Assembly: GCF_904846625.1 (NCBI RefSeq)
Contig: NZ_CAJHBL010000008.1
Span: 1 to 64,000 of the forward strand
DNA length: 64,000 nucleotides
Direction: 5' to 3'
Origin: Psychrobacter sp. JCM 18900
GTDB taxonomy: Bacteria; Pseudomonadota; Gammaproteobacteria; Pseudomonadales; Moraxellaceae
Made by a program: the position numbers and the translations under genes. Below the pieces are notes generated by a model. That model did no database searches. It had not been told where the DNA came from and saw only the letters and a program-made list of their open reading frames with translations. Below, piece after piece: positions 1 to 10,232 of this stretch. The stretch's first letter is position 1, and each line of letters begins with the position of its first letter.

Positions 1-106
1 CTACGGTTGCGATTGCAGCGGTAAGGGTTGTTTTACCATGGTCAACGTGTCCGATTGTACCGACGTTGACGTGTGGCTTGTTACGTTCAAACTTGGCCTT
101 TGCCAT
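1..106 (-). CDS. tuf: Elongation factor Tu, N-terminal fragment (cut by window edge)
   Basis: The first 35 residues of EF-Tu are readable on the minus strand, beginning [20 protein letters not shown] and running into the G1 P-loop GHVDHGKT, which binds the GTP phosphates. The gene continues off the left edge, so nothing can be said about its C-terminus. EF-Tu delivers aminoacyl-tRNA to the ribosome. The start ATG (complement of 104-106) has an AGAGGA ribosome binding site just upstream. It lies downstream of fusA, the normal last position in the str operon. Confidence 0.97.
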   Translation of the reverse strand, partial: MAKAKFERNKPHVNVGTIGHVDHGKTTLTAAIATV

Positions 107-200
107 GGGTATTTCCTCTTTTTTTGGGGTTCAAGACTTAACTCATATAAATATGATTATTAAGACGATTTTGACCACATTAAGATAATTGTTAAAAGGT

Positions 201-313
201 TGCACATACTAATGTGCAGATATTATAAGAAAATCGCGGCCAATAACAAGTCTTTTAACAAGTTATTGGCGTATTCTTTAGTGACAATACACAGACACAC
301 TCTATATTGTCAC
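201..313 (-). other. Three hairpins in the fusA-tuf spacer
   Basis: The fusA-tuf spacer holds three perfect inverted repeats. 281-289 pairs with 305-313 (GTGACAATA/TATTGTCAC), 239-247 pairs with 262-270 (GCCAATAAC/GTTATTGGC), and 201-207 pairs with 212-218 (TGCACAT, loop ACTA). None is followed by a strong U run on the minus strand, so they look more like processing or stability elements than full terminators. That role is inference. Confidence 0.55.
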
Positions 314-329
314 CTTTAGTAAGCTTTAT

Positions 330-2456
330 TTACTCGTCATCATCTTTAGAGTTGAACTTAGAGATGATTTCAGCAGCAACTGATTTTGGAATTTCAGCGT
401 ACTTTTGGAATTCCATTGAGTAAGTTGCACGGCCTTGGGACATTGAGCGCATTTGAGTGGCATAACCAAACATTTCCGCTAATGGTACTTCAGCACGAAT
501 CTGTTTAGTACCGCCAGGTAGATCTTCCATACCCTGTACCAAACCACGACGACGGTTAAGATCGCCCATGATGTCGCCCATGTAATCTTCAGGTGTTTCA
601 ACTTCTACTTTCATTACTGGCTCAAGTAGCGCTGGATCAGCTGCTAAGAAACCTTTTCTGAAGGCCATAGAACCAGCCATCTTAAATGACAATTCATCAG
701 AGTCAACGTCATGATAAGAACCATCATACAAGGTCGCTTTTACGCCAACTACTGGGTAGCCTGCAAGTACGCCGTTTTTCATGCGCTCTTGGATACCTTT
801 ATCAACAGCACCGTGGAATTCTTTTGGTACAGTACCACCAACAACTTCTTCAGCGAATTCATATTCAGTGTCGCCAGCTGGATCAAGTGGCTCAAGACGT
901 AACCATACGTGACCAAACTTACCACGACCACCTGTTTGACGTACGAATTTGCCTTCTTGTTCAACAGTGTTACGAATCGTCTCACGATAAGCAACCTGAG
1001 GTGCACCGATGTTTGCTTCAACGTTGAATTCACGCTTCATACGGTCAACAAGAATCTCTAGATGTAGCTCACCCATACCACTGATGATCGTCTGACCAGA
1101 TTCTTCGTCAGTGTGTACACGGAACGATGGATCTTCTTTTGCCAAACGGCCAAGAGCGATTGACATTTTTTCTTGGTCAGCTTTAGTCTTTGGCTCAACA
1201 GCTAGAGAGATAACTGGATCTGGGAATTCCATACGCTCAAGAGTGATCACGTTGTCTTCATCACATAGCGTATCACCAGTAGTCACATCTTTCATGCCGA
1301 CGAGAGCTGCGATATCACCAGTACGAATTTCTGCAAGCTCTTCTTGAGAGTTTGCCATCATCTGTACGATACGGCCAACACGCTCACGCTTCATCTTAAC
1401 TGGGTTATAAACACTGCTACCCTGCTTCATTACACCAGAATAAACACGTACGAAGGTTAAGTTACCAACGAATTTGTCATTCATGATTTTGAACGCTAGT
1501 GCTGAGAAAGGTGCTTCATCTGATGCTTCACGGCTGCCTTCGCTTTCGTCTTTGTCATCAAGAATACCTTTAATAGCAGGTACATCGATTGGTGCAGGTA
1601 GATACTGAATAACGGCATCTAGCATCTTCTGTACACCTTTGTTCTTAAAGGCAGTACCACAAAGAAGCGGGATGATTTCGTTATCGATAGTTAACTGACG
1701 AATAGCACCATGAATTTGTTCTACAGTCAATTCACCGTTTTCTAGGTATTCGTTCATCAACTCTTCGTTTGCTTCAGCAGCGCTTTCTACAAGGTGCTCG
1801 CGGTATTCTGCTGCTTTTTCTTGTAGTTCAGTTGGGATTTCGCGCTCATCATACTGCATACCTTGAGACGCTTCGTCCCAATAGATAGCTTTCATGGTCA
1901 CTAGATCAACAACGCCTTCGAAGTCATCTTCTTTACCAATTGGGATAACCAATGGTACAGGGTTACCACCCAAACGAGTTTTGATCTGTTCGATAACACG
2001 ATAGAAATCAGCACCAACACGATCCATTTTGTTTACAAATGCAAGACGTGGTACTTTATATTTGTTCGCCTGACGCCATACGGTCTCAGACTGTGGCTGA
2101 ACGCCGCCTACTGCACAGTAAACCATGCAAGCGCCATCAAGTACACGCATAGAACGTTCAACTTCGATCGTGAAGTCAACGTGACCTGGGGTATCGATGA
2201 TGTTGATACGGTGTTCGTCAAACTGTTTAGCCATACCTGACCAAAAACAAGTTGTTGCCGCTGAGGTAATAGTAATACCACGCTCTTGTTCTTGCTCCAT
2301 CCAGTCCATAGTGGCTGCGCCATCATGTACTTCGCCAATTTTGTGGCTAACACCGGTATAGAATAAAACACGCTCTGTAGTGGTTGTCTTACCAGCATCG
2401 ATGTGCGCTGAAATACCAATATTGCGATAGCGTTTTAGGGGAGTTTTACGAGCCAT
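330..2456 (-). CDS. fusA: Elongation factor G
   Basis: Translocation GTPase of the ribosome, 708 residues, the normal length for bacterial EF-G. The N-terminal G domain is complete: P-loop [15 protein letters not shown] near residue 17, the switch region with [14 protein letters not shown] near residue 92 and NKMD near residue 146. Domains II-V follow, ending [17 protein letters not shown]. The ATG is preceded by AGGA seven bases upstream. It is third in the rpsL-rpsG-fusA-tuf order, and the 343-bp spacer from rpsG is longer than in many str operons. Nothing in the sequence looks broken. Confidence 0.98.
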   Translation of the reverse strand: MARKTPLKRYRNIGISAHIDAGKTTTTERVLFYTGVSHKIGEVHDGAATMDWMEQEQERGITITSAATTCFWSGMAKQFDEHRINIIDTPGHVDFTIEVERSMRVLDGACMVYCAVGGVQPQSETVWRQANKYKVPRLAFVNKMDRVGADFYRVIEQIKTRLGGNPVPLVIPIGKEDDFEGVVDLVTMKAIYWDEASQGMQYDEREIPTELQEKAAEYREHLVESAAEANEELMNEYLENGELTVEQIHGAIRQLTIDNEIIPLLCGTAFKNKGVQKMLDAVIQYLPAPIDVPAIKGILDDKDESEGSREASDEAPFSALAFKIMNDKFVGNLTFVRVYSGVMKQGSSVYNPVKMKRERVGRIVQMMANSQEELAEIRTGDIAALVGMKDVTTGDTLCDEDNVITLERMEFPDPVISLAVEPKTKADQEKMSIALGRLAKEDPSFRVHTDEESGQTIISGMGELHLEILVDRMKREFNVEANIGAPQVAYRETIRNTVEQEGKFVRQTGGRGKFGHVWLRLEPLDPAGDTEYEFAEEVVGGTVPKEFHGAVDKGIQERMKNGVLAGYPVVGVKATLYDGSYHDVDSDELSFKMAGSMAFRKGFLAADPALLEPVMKVEVETPEDYMGDIMGDLNRRRGLVQGMEDLPGGTKQIRAEVPLAEMFGYATQMRSMSQGRATYSMEFQKYAEIPKSVAAEIISKFNSKDDDE

Positions 2457-2799
2457 AGTGTTTTCCTAGGAAAAGTCGTGTATATAATAATGTATTGTGT
2501 CTCTACCTCATACTCTATGACAAAGCGTTCAGCTTCGTAATATTACTTACTGATTATTGAGCCTAATACGGACAAAAAAAGAGCAAATACTAAGAATAGT
2601 GCGGCATCAAATTTGGGATGCTCTCCAGCAAAAACTGTATTTGTTAAGAGAGACATCTGGATAGATGTCCGCCACCTCAGTCGTCAATAAATAACATTTA
2701 TATATGACCGAATGATGATGGCGGCAATCAATAGAATAAACAACAATGTAAGATTAAATGGCATGAGCCTCTAATCTCAAGCTATTATTAAAAAGTAGC
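2457..2799. other. rpsG-fusA spacer, no gene
   Basis: 343 bp without a convincing reading frame. It contains a perfect 7-bp hairpin, GACATCT (2652-2658) and AGATGTC (2663-2669) with loop GGAT. It may hold an internal promoter for fusA, but I see no convincing -35/-10 pair. Confidence 0.5.
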
Positions 2800-3273
2800 T
2801 TAGAAACGGTAATGAGAGAATGCTTTGTTAGCATCTGCCATGCGGTGAACTTCGTCACGCTTTTTCATAGCAGCGCCTTTGCCATCAGCAGCATCATTCA
2901 ATTCGCCAGCTAAACGCAAAGCCATTGATTTTTCAGAACGCTTAGCAGCAGCTTCAGCTAACCAACGCATAGCCAATGCAGTACGACGGGAGGGGCGTAC
3001 TTCCATTGGTACTTGATAGGTTGCACCGCCAACGCGGCGAGCTTTTACTTCTACCATTGGGCGTACATTTTCTAGCACTTCTTCGAAGAAAGATACTGGA
3101 TCTTCAACTTTACGCTTCTCACTTACTGTCTCAAGTGCACCGTAAACGATACGCTCAGCAGTAGATTTCTTACCATCACTCATTACATGGTTGATGAATT
3201 TTGCAACAGTTTGGCTACCAAACTTAGGATCCGGTAGGATCTCACGGGCAGCAACGACGCGACGTCTTGGCAT
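2800..3273 (-). CDS. rpsG: 30S ribosomal protein S7
   Basis: Primary 16S rRNA-binding protein that organises the head of the 30S subunit, 157 residues, typical for S7. The family opening [20 protein letters not shown] and the block [20 protein letters not shown] are present. The C-terminus [20 protein letters not shown] is typical. It lies 218 bp downstream of rpsL and upstream of fusA. In enterobacteria S7 represses the operon by binding the S12-S7 spacer. Whether this spacer (3274-3491) folds the same way I could not establish. Confidence 0.98.
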   Translation of the reverse strand: MPRRRVVAAREILPDPKFGSQTVAKFINHVMSDGKKSTAERIVYGALETVSEKRKVEDPVSFFEEVLENVRPMVEVKARRVGGATYQVPMEVRPSRRTALAMRWLAEAAAKRSEKSMALRLAGELNDAADGKGAAMKKRDEVHRMADANKAFSHYRF

Positions 3274-3491
3274 AATAAATTTCCTTATCTTCAGGAGTGT
3301 CTAACATTCACAACATCGACTACTTACCATTAGGATATAGCAGTGAGTTATCAGTTAGCCTTACTGCATGGTGGTATGTTTTAAGAGCAAATCACAGATA
3401 TATATTTATATAAAAGCGATATTACTACTGACACCAAACCCATGCACAGTTATTGGGTAGTGCAAAAAGCTTATCTAATAACGTTTAGTTA

Positions 3492-3866
3492 TTAAACTTT
3501 AGGCTTCTTAGCACCGTACTTAGAGCGACCTTGCTTACGGTCTTTAACGCCTGCGCAATCTAATGCACCGCGAACAGTGTGATAACGTACACCTGGTAGA
3601 TCTTTTACACGACCACCACGGATTAGAACAACACTGTGCTCTTGTAGGTTATGACCTTCGCCGCCGATGTAGCTTGATACTTCATAGCCTGAAGTCAAAC
3701 GTACACGACATACTTTACGCATGGCAGAGTTAGGTTTTTTTGGCGTGGTAGTATATACACGAGTACATACACCGCGACGCTGTGGGCACGCTTCCAACGC
3801 AGGAACTTTTGACTTTTCCTTGATGGTTTTGCGACCTTTACGAATCAATTGGTTAGTTGTTGCCAT
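3492..3866 (-). CDS. rpsL: 30S ribosomal protein S12
   Basis: Decoding-centre protein of the small subunit, 124 residues when started at the ATG complementary to 3864-3866. The frame stays open 15 codons further upstream, but that stretch lies in the structured leader, and family members begin [14 protein letters not shown] as here. The conserved loops [11 protein letters not shown] (residues 41-51, Lys43 present) and [15 protein letters not shown] are intact. Lys43 is the ancestral residue; its substitution causes streptomycin resistance in other bacteria. It is the first gene of the str operon and is read from the promoter at 3970-3998. Confidence 0.97.
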   Translation of the reverse strand: MATTNQLIRKGRKTIKEKSKVPALEACPQRRGVCTRVYTTTPKKPNSAMRKVCRVRLTSGYEVSSYIGGEGHNLQEHSVVLIRGGRVKDLPGVRYHTVRGALDCAGVKDRKQGRSKYGAKKPKV

Positions 3867-3898
3867 AAGGCATCCTTCTCCCGTTTGGTATAAAACAA

Positions 3899-3959
3899 AA
3901 AAATGGGCCAATGCACCATCTATCTGACAATAATTGCAGATTTCGGGGCACCCATTTTT
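3899..3959 (-). promoter_or_regulatory. rpsL leader hairpin with U-run (possible attenuator)
   Basis: In the minus-strand transcript AAAAATGGG (complement of 3951-3959) can pair over 9 bp with CCCATTTTT (complement of 3899-3907), followed by a further T run. The 43-nt interior holds a second small stem, ATCTG/CAGAT. It begins only a few nucleotides after the transcription start predicted from the 3970-3998 promoter and ends about 33 nt before the rpsL ATG. The shape resembles an intrinsic terminator in a leader. Regulation by attenuation is inference. Confidence 0.45.
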
Positions 3960-3969
3960 AGGACAGTGT

Positions 3970-3998
3970 ATTATAAAGAGTTGTTGCTGCTATTTCAA
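3970..3998 (-). promoter_or_regulatory. sigma70 promoter of the str operon
   Basis: On the minus strand TTGAAA (complement of 3993-3998) is followed after exactly 17 bp by TATAAT (complement of 3970-3975). This is a near-perfect housekeeping promoter about 100 bp upstream of rpsL, as expected for a highly expressed ribosomal operon. The start point would be near 3963. Confidence 0.8.
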
Positions 3999-4277
3999 CC
4001 ACTTATGAATGGTTTCGCTTTACAACATTTGATAGATATGCATTCAGCCTCTCATTGTATCACTTTATAGATTTTTCGCCGAAAAATAGCGTAAGAAATA
4101 AAGTAAACAAAGTGAGCTCAAGCATCATTAAGAAAAGATGTTTAACATTGAAATGGTACTTGATAGTAACTAAGTGGTGGTATTTATCCTAATTTTCAAG
4201 TCGTGTTGCTCAATCAAACTAAGATAAATACCATTGCGCTTATAAAGCTATAACCCAACTAGCAAATAATATATCTA
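3999..4277. other. Spacer between ecsC-like gene and rpsL promoter
   Basis: AT-rich sequence between the stop of the EcsC-family gene and the str promoter; both flanking genes are on the minus strand. I see no gene and no clear terminator. Confidence 0.4.
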
Positions 4278-5399
4278 TTACTTGGCTTTTTTATCAGACG
4301 TTTGCTTGTCTGAGTCTTTTTCACTGCTAGTTTCTTCTTTATTAGCTTCTTCTTTATCAGTGACTTTTTCTGAATCACTGCTTTCTTCTTTGCGCTCAGT
4401 GTCTTTTTTCGCCTCATCAGTACTAGCCTTTTCTACTTTAGCCTCACTGCTGCTGTCATCAGTAATAGCACGATTGGCCAGTTTTGCCTCTGGCGCAAAG
4501 GTCGCTTGAGCAACACCAATAACTTCGTCGATCAATTGGCTGTTATAGTGCATACCGATCGCTACTGCAGTGACAGGAATAAAACGACGAACCCATGATA
4601 AATTAATCTGATCTAAATCAATACCTACTTGACTGGCGACTTTGTCTATTTGCTCAGCATAGAAATTTACATTTTTATTTTTCAGACCGAGATTTTTAAG
4701 TTCACTATGCAGTCCATTGCTTTGAGCATTATCGAGCAAACCTTTACCAATACCTAGACCAGCTAGTAGCGCTTGTTTTTCTTGCATCTTGCTCAAATCA
4801 GCGTTTGATAGTAGTTCGTACGCCATCTTGACGCCTTGCTTACCTGTCAGCGGCTTATTATATACAGCAGCAATCTGATAAACCGTACGTAATGAAACCA
4901 GTAATAGCCATAGTGTATCAGCGAGCAAACCTGGTAGACCTGCTAAACCTGTCAAACCACCCATCATTGCAAGCGCGCGGTTTTGATTAGCAATATCAGT
5001 AGCTAGCGCATAACGCTCTTCGTCATCTAAAGTGGCAATATTGGCAAAGCGATGCTCATTAGGCAAGTCGAGTTGACTCCAGTTGGCAGCGAGGTTGGCC
5101 ACTTGGGCAAATGCGCCATCAACTGTCGATTGAAAAAAGCTATTCGGCACGACTTTCTTGGCGTATTTACCATAAGTAGCAAAGCGTGGTCCTAAAAGTT
5201 GCTGCGTAGCCTTTAGTGTTTGCTCACGAAACAAATCTTGTTGGTAGTCTTCATCGCCTAGGTCGACAGCTTTATATTGACGCGGCTTGCCTGTTTTGGC
5301 ATTTACGCTATCAATCATAGCCCCTACACGCTCTAGGTTGTTTCGAGTAAAAGAGCCAATGGTATTGATGCTTTTAGAAAGAGTACTACGCTTTGCCAT
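4278..5399 (-). CDS. EcsC family protein with charged C-terminal tail
   Basis: 373-residue protein resembling the EcsC family, whose biochemical role is unknown. A hydrophobic Gly/Leu-rich segment at residues 144-180 (GLTGLAGLPGLLADTLWLLL onward) is the family hallmark and probably contacts the membrane. A second, weaker hydrophobic stretch lies around 274-284. From about residue 313 to the end the chain is almost entirely Ser, Glu, Asp, Lys and Thr, so a disordered tail of about 60 residues. There is no signal peptide. The gene stands alone between the str operon and fabB, with its own upstream spacer of about 500 bp shared divergently with fabB. The family call is by resemblance only. Confidence 0.75.
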   Translation of the reverse strand: MAKRSTLSKSINTIGSFTRNNLERVGAMIDSVNAKTGKPRQYKAVDLGDEDYQQDLFREQTLKATQQLLGPRFATYGKYAKKVVPNSFFQSTVDGAFAQVANLAANWSQLDLPNEHRFANIATLDDEERYALATDIANQNRALAMMGGLTGLAGLPGLLADTLWLLLVSLRTVYQIAAVYNKPLTGKQGVKMAYELLSNADLSKMQEKQALLAGLGIGKGLLDNAQSNGLHSELKNLGLKNKNVNFYAEQIDKVASQVGIDLDQINLSWVRRFIPVTAVAIGMHYNSQLIDEVIGVAQATFAPEAKLANRAITDDSSSEAKVEKASTDEAKKDTERKEESSDSEKVTDKEEANKEETSSEKDSDKQTSDKKAK

Positions 5400-5898
5400 C
5401 GTGATGTCCTTAATATGATGAGTTGGTTTTTTAATATAATTGTATTTTAATATGATAGTTAATTATTAATAATAATGAATCTATTATTTTAGCCAGTTAT
5501 CGTAACTGGTGTCAGTGCGAACAATGTTATTAGAATCACAAATTTTGTATCTAAAGTATAATTCCGTCCATAGTCAGTAGCTAGTCTTACTTCTCATCTC
5601 TTTACTCAAAACTTAGTCATAAGTGTTATTTTGTCGTTATTTTACACTTGTCCAAAGATTTCCAGTGCTTGATACGTTATCATGTGCCATAACTGAGAGC
5701 ATAATTGTACACTGAATTTATATTGCCTCTGATAGACCGTTAACAGAATTTCGTTACCTAAATTCATGCTATCGTTATCTACATAGACTATTTTTTCATT
5801 ATAATGCTCGAATTAACTCATAGTTAAACATCATATATAGATTTACCACGATTATTGCAACCAACTGCTAGCAAGTCGTTACTTATAAGGAATAGCAT
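5400..5898. other. Divergent spacer, ecsC-like / fabB
   Basis: 499 bp of AT-rich DNA between divergent genes; it must hold promoters for both. No reading frame, strong inverted repeat or operator was recognised. A purine-rich AAGGAA precedes the fabB ATG. Confidence 0.4.
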
Positions 5899-7134
5899 AT
5901 GCGCCGCGTCGTTATTACTGGAGCAGGGATTGTCTCTTGTATTGGACATGATTTAGATACTGTCACCACTGCCCTCAAAGAAGGTCAGTCTGGCATCACA
6001 TTTAACGATTCTTATGCTGAGCACGAGTTTAAATCACACGTGAGCGGTAGTATCAATCAATCAGAACTTGATACCAGTGGTATCGACCGTAAGCTGAAAA
6101 GGTTCTTTAGTGACGCCAGTCTCTATGCTTACGTCAGTGCGCTAAATGCGATTGAGCACTCAGGACTATCGCTTGATACTATCAATAACAACCCACGAGT
6201 GGGTGTAGTGGCAAGCTCGGGCGGCGCATCAACAGAAAATATCGTCAATGCTATCGATGCTATGCGCGAAAAAGGTTTACGCGGTGTCGGCGCAATGGCA
6301 GTACCAAAGACAATGGGCAGCTCGGTATCAGCCGCTTTAGCAACCGGTCTAAAAATACAAGGCGTCTCCTACTCGCTCGCCTCTGCTTGCGCGACTTCAA
6401 CACACTGTATCGGTCATGCTGCTGAGCTTATCCAATTGGGTAAAGCCGATGTGATATTGGCTGGTGGTAGTGAAGCTGAACACTGGACACAGTCTTGTAT
6501 GTTTGATGCCATGGGTGCAGTCAGTACTCAGTATAACGACACACCAAAACTTGCTTCAAGAGCCTATGACAAAGACCGTGACGGTTTTGTGATTGCTGCT
6601 GGTGGCGCGATGGTTGTTGTAGAGAGTCTGGAGCATGCTCAAGCACGCGGTGCCAATATTTTGGCTGAAATCGTTGGCTATGGTGCCAGCTCAGATGGTG
6701 CAGAAATGGTTGCGCCAAGCGGTGAAGGTGCAGTTCGCTGTATGCAACAAGCTTTAGCTGAAGCGGGTCTAGAAAGTGTCGATTACATCAACAGCCATGG
6801 TACTAGCACACCACTGGGCGATATTACTGAGCTTAAAGCGATTGCTAAAGTATTTGATAATGACGTCAGTAAAGTACCTGCTATCAGCTCAACCAAATCA
6901 ATGACAGGCCATAGCTTGGGTGCTGTTGGTGCACAAGAGCTGATTTATTGTCTACTAATGCTACAGGACGGCTTTATCGCTCCAAGTATCAATGTTGACA
7001 ACTTAGATCCTGCTGCTGAAGGTTTCGATATCGTCACCGAAATGCGTGAAGCAAACCTTGAAACCTTGATGAGTAATAGCTTTGGCTTTGGTGGTACTAA
7101 CGCTACGCTGATTATCAAAAAGTTTGACGCTTAA
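5899..7134 (+). CDS. fabB: 3-oxoacyl-[acyl-carrier-protein] synthase I
   Basis: Condensing enzyme of type II fatty acid synthesis that elongates acyl-ACP with malonyl-ACP and, in the FabB group, is needed for unsaturated fatty acids. It has 411 residues. The Cys-His-His triad is visible: Cys164 in SACATSTHC, His300 in [11 protein letters not shown] and His338 in [10 protein letters not shown]. The sequence resembles FabB rather than FabF ([16 protein letters not shown] start, about 410 residues). fabA, the usual partner, is not adjacent. pabB starts 4 bp after its stop, so the two are probably co-transcribed. FabB is the best call, but the FabB/FabF split is by resemblance. Confidence 0.9.
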   Translation: MRRVVITGAGIVSCIGHDLDTVTTALKEGQSGITFNDSYAEHEFKSHVSGSINQSELDTSGIDRKLKRFFSDASLYAYVSALNAIEHSGLSLDTINNNPRVGVVASSGGASTENIVNAIDAMREKGLRGVGAMAVPKTMGSSVSAALATGLKIQGVSYSLASACATSTHCIGHAAELIQLGKADVILAGGSEAEHWTQSCMFDAMGAVSTQYNDTPKLASRAYDKDRDGFVIAAGGAMVVVESLEHAQARGANILAEIVGYGASSDGAEMVAPSGEGAVRCMQQALAEAGLESVDYINSHGTSTPLGDITELKAIAKVFDNDVSKVPAISSTKSMTGHSLGAVGAQELIYCLLMLQDGFIAPSINVDNLDPAAEGFDIVTEMREANLETLMSNSFGFGGTNATLIIKKFDA

Positions 7135-7137
7135 CCC

Positions 7138-8871
7138 ATGCCTGTATCGAATCACAATACAACTGAGCAGACAGATTCTGCACCATCGCCAGCTAGCAAA
7201 CCTAGCTGGCGTTTTGGTGATTTGTCTGCTGCAGAGCTGATGCCGCAGCTACAGCGTCACTTGCTCGCTCAAGATATTAAAGCAAACTGGCAACTTGTTT
7301 GGCTTAATAACGATGGTCGACCAGTAATCGGCTTACTCCCAAAAGTCTGCTGGTCTGTATATCCCAATGATGAGCAAGCTTCTAGTGACTTACCCAATAT
7401 TTATAAGGTGATTAAAAGTTGCCGTGGCAATGGCGTGCGTCGCAGTACTGATGTAAATAGCGATGATAATAGCTATGCTAGCATGACAGCTTATATGAGC
7501 TATCTAGAGTGGCAAGATGAGCTAATCGCTTATAGTAACGCTCAAGAAGTTAATCATGACACCTCATATATCAATAACGAAGAAAGCCCAAAACCCAGTT
7601 ATCATCATGGGCTAATCGGTTTTATTGGTTATGATATTGCAGCTCTCGAACTAAGCCCTGCCGATAGGATTGAATTGGCAATGCAGCCGTGTGCTTCGTT
7701 GGCACATTATGATATTTATCTAACACCTACGGCACATGCTGATATAGGTTGGACGTTAAAAACTCATCTAACTAACGATGATGCTTCTGAGAATACCGAT
7801 CATGAGACAAACGATATTCTTATAAATACTCTTACCTCTTACCTAGATGAACTGGATCAAAAACTGTCTGATAAACATCTCAATCAACCACAGTTTAAAG
7901 ATGTATCAAACATCACTCCTCTAGTTTTAAGTCCGCGATGGAGTAAGCTTGATTATCAACAAGCATTTAATCGCACACAAGACTATCTACAACAAGGTGA
8001 CTGCTATCAGATAAACCTGACACAGAAATGGTCTGGCAGTTTAGCGCGCGAAAATAACGATGTTCAATCAGCCTTTTCGCTTATTGACTATTTGCCTGCG
8101 CTATATCGCAATACAAAAGCGCCTTTTGCAGGATATGTGAGCGTTGATGGCGATGATGGTGATTACCTAAATAAAAGCAGCAGCTTCAACGCAGATAGCA
8201 ATCATTTTGAATTGTTAAGCTGCTCACCTGAGTTGTTTTTTACATTCACTAGAGAAAACGACACTGGCAAACACTCTATTCGCACTAAGCCTATCAAGGG
8301 AACTATGCCGCGAGGTGTTACTAATGAGCAAGATGAGCGCTATAAGCAGCAACTGGTCGATAGCGAAAAAGACCGTGCCGAAAATGTCATGATTGTCGAT
8401 TTACTGCGTAATGATTTGGGCAAATACGCCAAAATTGGCACTGTGAAAGTACCACAGTTATTTGCGATTGAGAGCTTTAGCAACGTCCATCATATGGTGA
8501 GTACTATTACCGCTGAGCTAAAAACTGATACTCATCCATTGGCTGTATTGTTTGGTAGTCTGCCCGCTGGTTCTATCACTGGCACACCAAAAAAACGCGC
8601 TGTCGAAATCATCGCTGAATTGGAATCTACTCCACGTGGTGCTTATTGCGGCACTATGGGTTATATGAATTTTGATGGTAGTGGTCAATGGAATGTACTC
8701 ATTCGTACATTGCAAGCCAACGCTTTGTCGAATGATGACTGTAATAAAGAAAGACACGTTAACCTGTGGGCAGGTGGCGGTATTACGGTCGCGTCTGATT
8801 GTGATGCTGAATACCAAGAATGCTTAGATAAAGTAGGTAACTTATTATCAGTCTTGGCTCAGAATATGTAG
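7138..8871 (+). CDS. pabB: Aminodeoxychorismate synthase component I
   Basis: Converts chorismate plus ammonia to 4-amino-4-deoxychorismate for p-aminobenzoate and folate synthesis, with glutaminase PabA supplied from elsewhere. It has 577 residues, longer than the roughly 450 of E. coli PabB because of loops in the N-terminal half (about residues 105-160 and 205-260). The chorismate-binding domain occupies the C-terminal half. It carries the motif PIKGT, whose lysine separates PabB from anthranilate synthase (PIAGT), then AENVMIVDLLRNDLG and AGSITGTPKKRA. No 4-amino-4-deoxychorismate lyase domain is fused. The start 4 bp after fabB lacks a strong ribosome binding site, which suggests translational coupling. 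Confidence 0.9.
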   Translation: MPVSNHNTTEQTDSAPSPASKPSWRFGDLSAAELMPQLQRHLLAQDIKANWQLVWLNNDGRPVIGLLPKVCWSVYPNDEQASSDLPNIYKVIKSCRGNGVRRSTDVNSDDNSYASMTAYMSYLEWQDELIAYSNAQEVNHDTSYINNEESPKPSYHHGLIGFIGYDIAALELSPADRIELAMQPCASLAHYDIYLTPTAHADIGWTLKTHLTNDDASENTDHETNDILINTLTSYLDELDQKLSDKHLNQPQFKDVSNITPLVLSPRWSKLDYQQAFNRTQDYLQQGDCYQINLTQKWSGSLARENNDVQSAFSLIDYLPALYRNTKAPFAGYVSVDGDDGDYLNKSSSFNADSNHFELLSCSPELFFTFTRENDTGKHSIRTKPIKGTMPRGVTNEQDERYKQQLVDSEKDRAENVMIVDLLRNDLGKYAKIGTVKVPQLFAIESFSNVHHMVSTITAELKTDTHPLAVLFGSLPAGSITGTPKKRAVEIIAELESTPRGAYCGTMGYMNFDGSGQWNVLIRTLQANALSNDDCNKERHVNLWAGGGITVASDCDAEYQECLDKVGNLLSVLAQNM

Positions 8872-8907
8872 CCTGCCAAAGTGAAATGTCATTACTAATT
8901 TGAAATT

Positions 8908-8945
8908 AAAAAAGCCTGCCAACGTTACGTTAGCAGGCTTTTTTT
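8908..8945. terminator. Bidirectional terminator, pabB / hisC
   Basis: GCCTGC (8914-8919) pairs with GCAGGC (8933-8938), extended inward by AACG/CGTT (one mismatch between) and flanked by an A run and a T run. It sits between the convergent ends of pabB and hisC. Confidence 0.9.
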
Positions 8946-9024
8946 AAGACTTATCGATAGTGCTTTATGTGATGAGTAAAGGGACCAACCTATTCACATT
9001 CTACATTAAGCTATCAATATAATT

Positions 9025-10158
9025 TTATTCAGCAACAACGCTAGCATCGACCTGCAAGGCTTTTAGCGCATCAATCAAACGGTTGTTCTGCTCTGCTGTA
9101 CCGATAGTAATACGTAAGTACTCTGCAATACGCGGCTTATCAAAATGCCGAACGATAATGCCCTGCTCGCGTAACGCACTCGCGACAACGCTAGCATTGC
9201 CATCTTTTGGACGAGCGAATACGAAGTTGGCATGTGACGGTAGGACCTTATAGCCCAATGTCGTCAACTCTGCTGTTAGCGACATACGTAAATCAATGAC
9301 TTGCTGACGGGTTTGCTCAAAATACTCAGTATCTAACACACTCGCAGTCGCCCCAGCCTGAGCCAACTTATCCAATGGATAGCTGTTAAAGCTATTTTTC
9401 ATACGTGTTAGTGCTTCAATCAATGATGCATTACCAAAGGCCATACCAACACGCAATCCAGCAAGCGAGCGTGACTTTGAAAAGGTTTGGGTCACGATAA
9501 CGTTATCACACTCATTGATTAAGCTCACCGCTGAGACTGAAGCATCTGCATTGCTCTCGTCTATCTGAGCAAAATCGATATACGCTTCATCAATAACAAT
9601 GACAGCATTAGAATGCTCACTCGCAAGTTTACGGATATCAGCAAGCGACAGCAGTAAGCCTGTTGGTGCATTAGGATTAGCGATGATAATACCGCTACAA
9701 GGCTGACGATAAGCATCAGGGTCAATGCTAAAATCTTCCTCTAGAGGAATCTGTACAAGCTCTACACCGAACGTCTGCGCATATACTGGATAAAAACTAT
9801 AACCAATATCAGGTGATAGTAGCGGACGCTCTTTTAAAAAGAAGCTCGCAAATACTAATGCCAAGACTTCGTCTGAGCCATTACCGACAAATACTTGATT
9901 GATATCGAGGTTATATGACTGTGCTAATGCAGCACGTAGGTCATTAGATTCAGGAGCAGGATACAAACGTAACTCATCAGCTTGCTGTTCCAAAACCTTG
10001 GCAATAGCCTCCCCTACTTTTGGCGAGGGTGGAAATGGGTTTTCATTGGTATTTAGTTTGCATAGATTGTCGTGTTGCGGCTGCTCCCCTGGAACATAAG
10101 GTGACAAGTTGCGCGCTTTAGACGACCACAGTCTGGTGTCTATCTTTGACTCACTCAT
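9025..10158 (-). CDS. hisC: Histidinol-phosphate aminotransferase
   Basis: PLP-dependent transfer of an amino group from glutamate to imidazole-acetol phosphate in histidine synthesis. It has 377 residues, a fold type I aminotransferase. Seen: NTNENPFPPSP (residues 36-46), the substrate/PLP segment GNGSDEVLAL, NPNAPTG (161-167), DEAYIDF (190-196) and the Schiff-base lysine Lys228 in TFSKSRSLAG. It is the last gene of the minus-strand ibaG-murA-hisG-hisD-hisC series, 74 bp after hisD, and is followed by a strong terminator. Confidence 0.95.
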   Translation of the reverse strand: MSESKIDTRLWSSKARNLSPYVPGEQPQHDNLCKLNTNENPFPPSPKVGEAIAKVLEQQADELRLYPAPESNDLRAALAQSYNLDINQVFVGNGSDEVLALVFASFFLKERPLLSPDIGYSFYPVYAQTFGVELVQIPLEEDFSIDPDAYRQPCSGIIIANPNAPTGLLLSLADIRKLASEHSNAVIVIDEAYIDFAQIDESNADASVSAVSLINECDNVIVTQTFSKSRSLAGLRVGMAFGNASLIEALTRMKNSFNSYPLDKLAQAGATASVLDTEYFEQTRQQVIDLRMSLTAELTTLGYKVLPSHANFVFARPKDGNASVVASALREQGIIVRHFDKPRIAEYLRITIGTAEQNNRLIDALKALQVDASVVAE

Positions 10159-10232
10159 AAATTATCCTACTATTAGCCAAAAAGACTATTAAAAATAAAT
10201 ATCAAAAGTAAAAGCTAAAAATTCAAAATCAA

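Noticed and set aside
3867..3911. 15-residue N-terminal extension of S12
   Set aside because: It lies within the leader hairpin region and does not match S12 proteins, which begin at MATTNQL.
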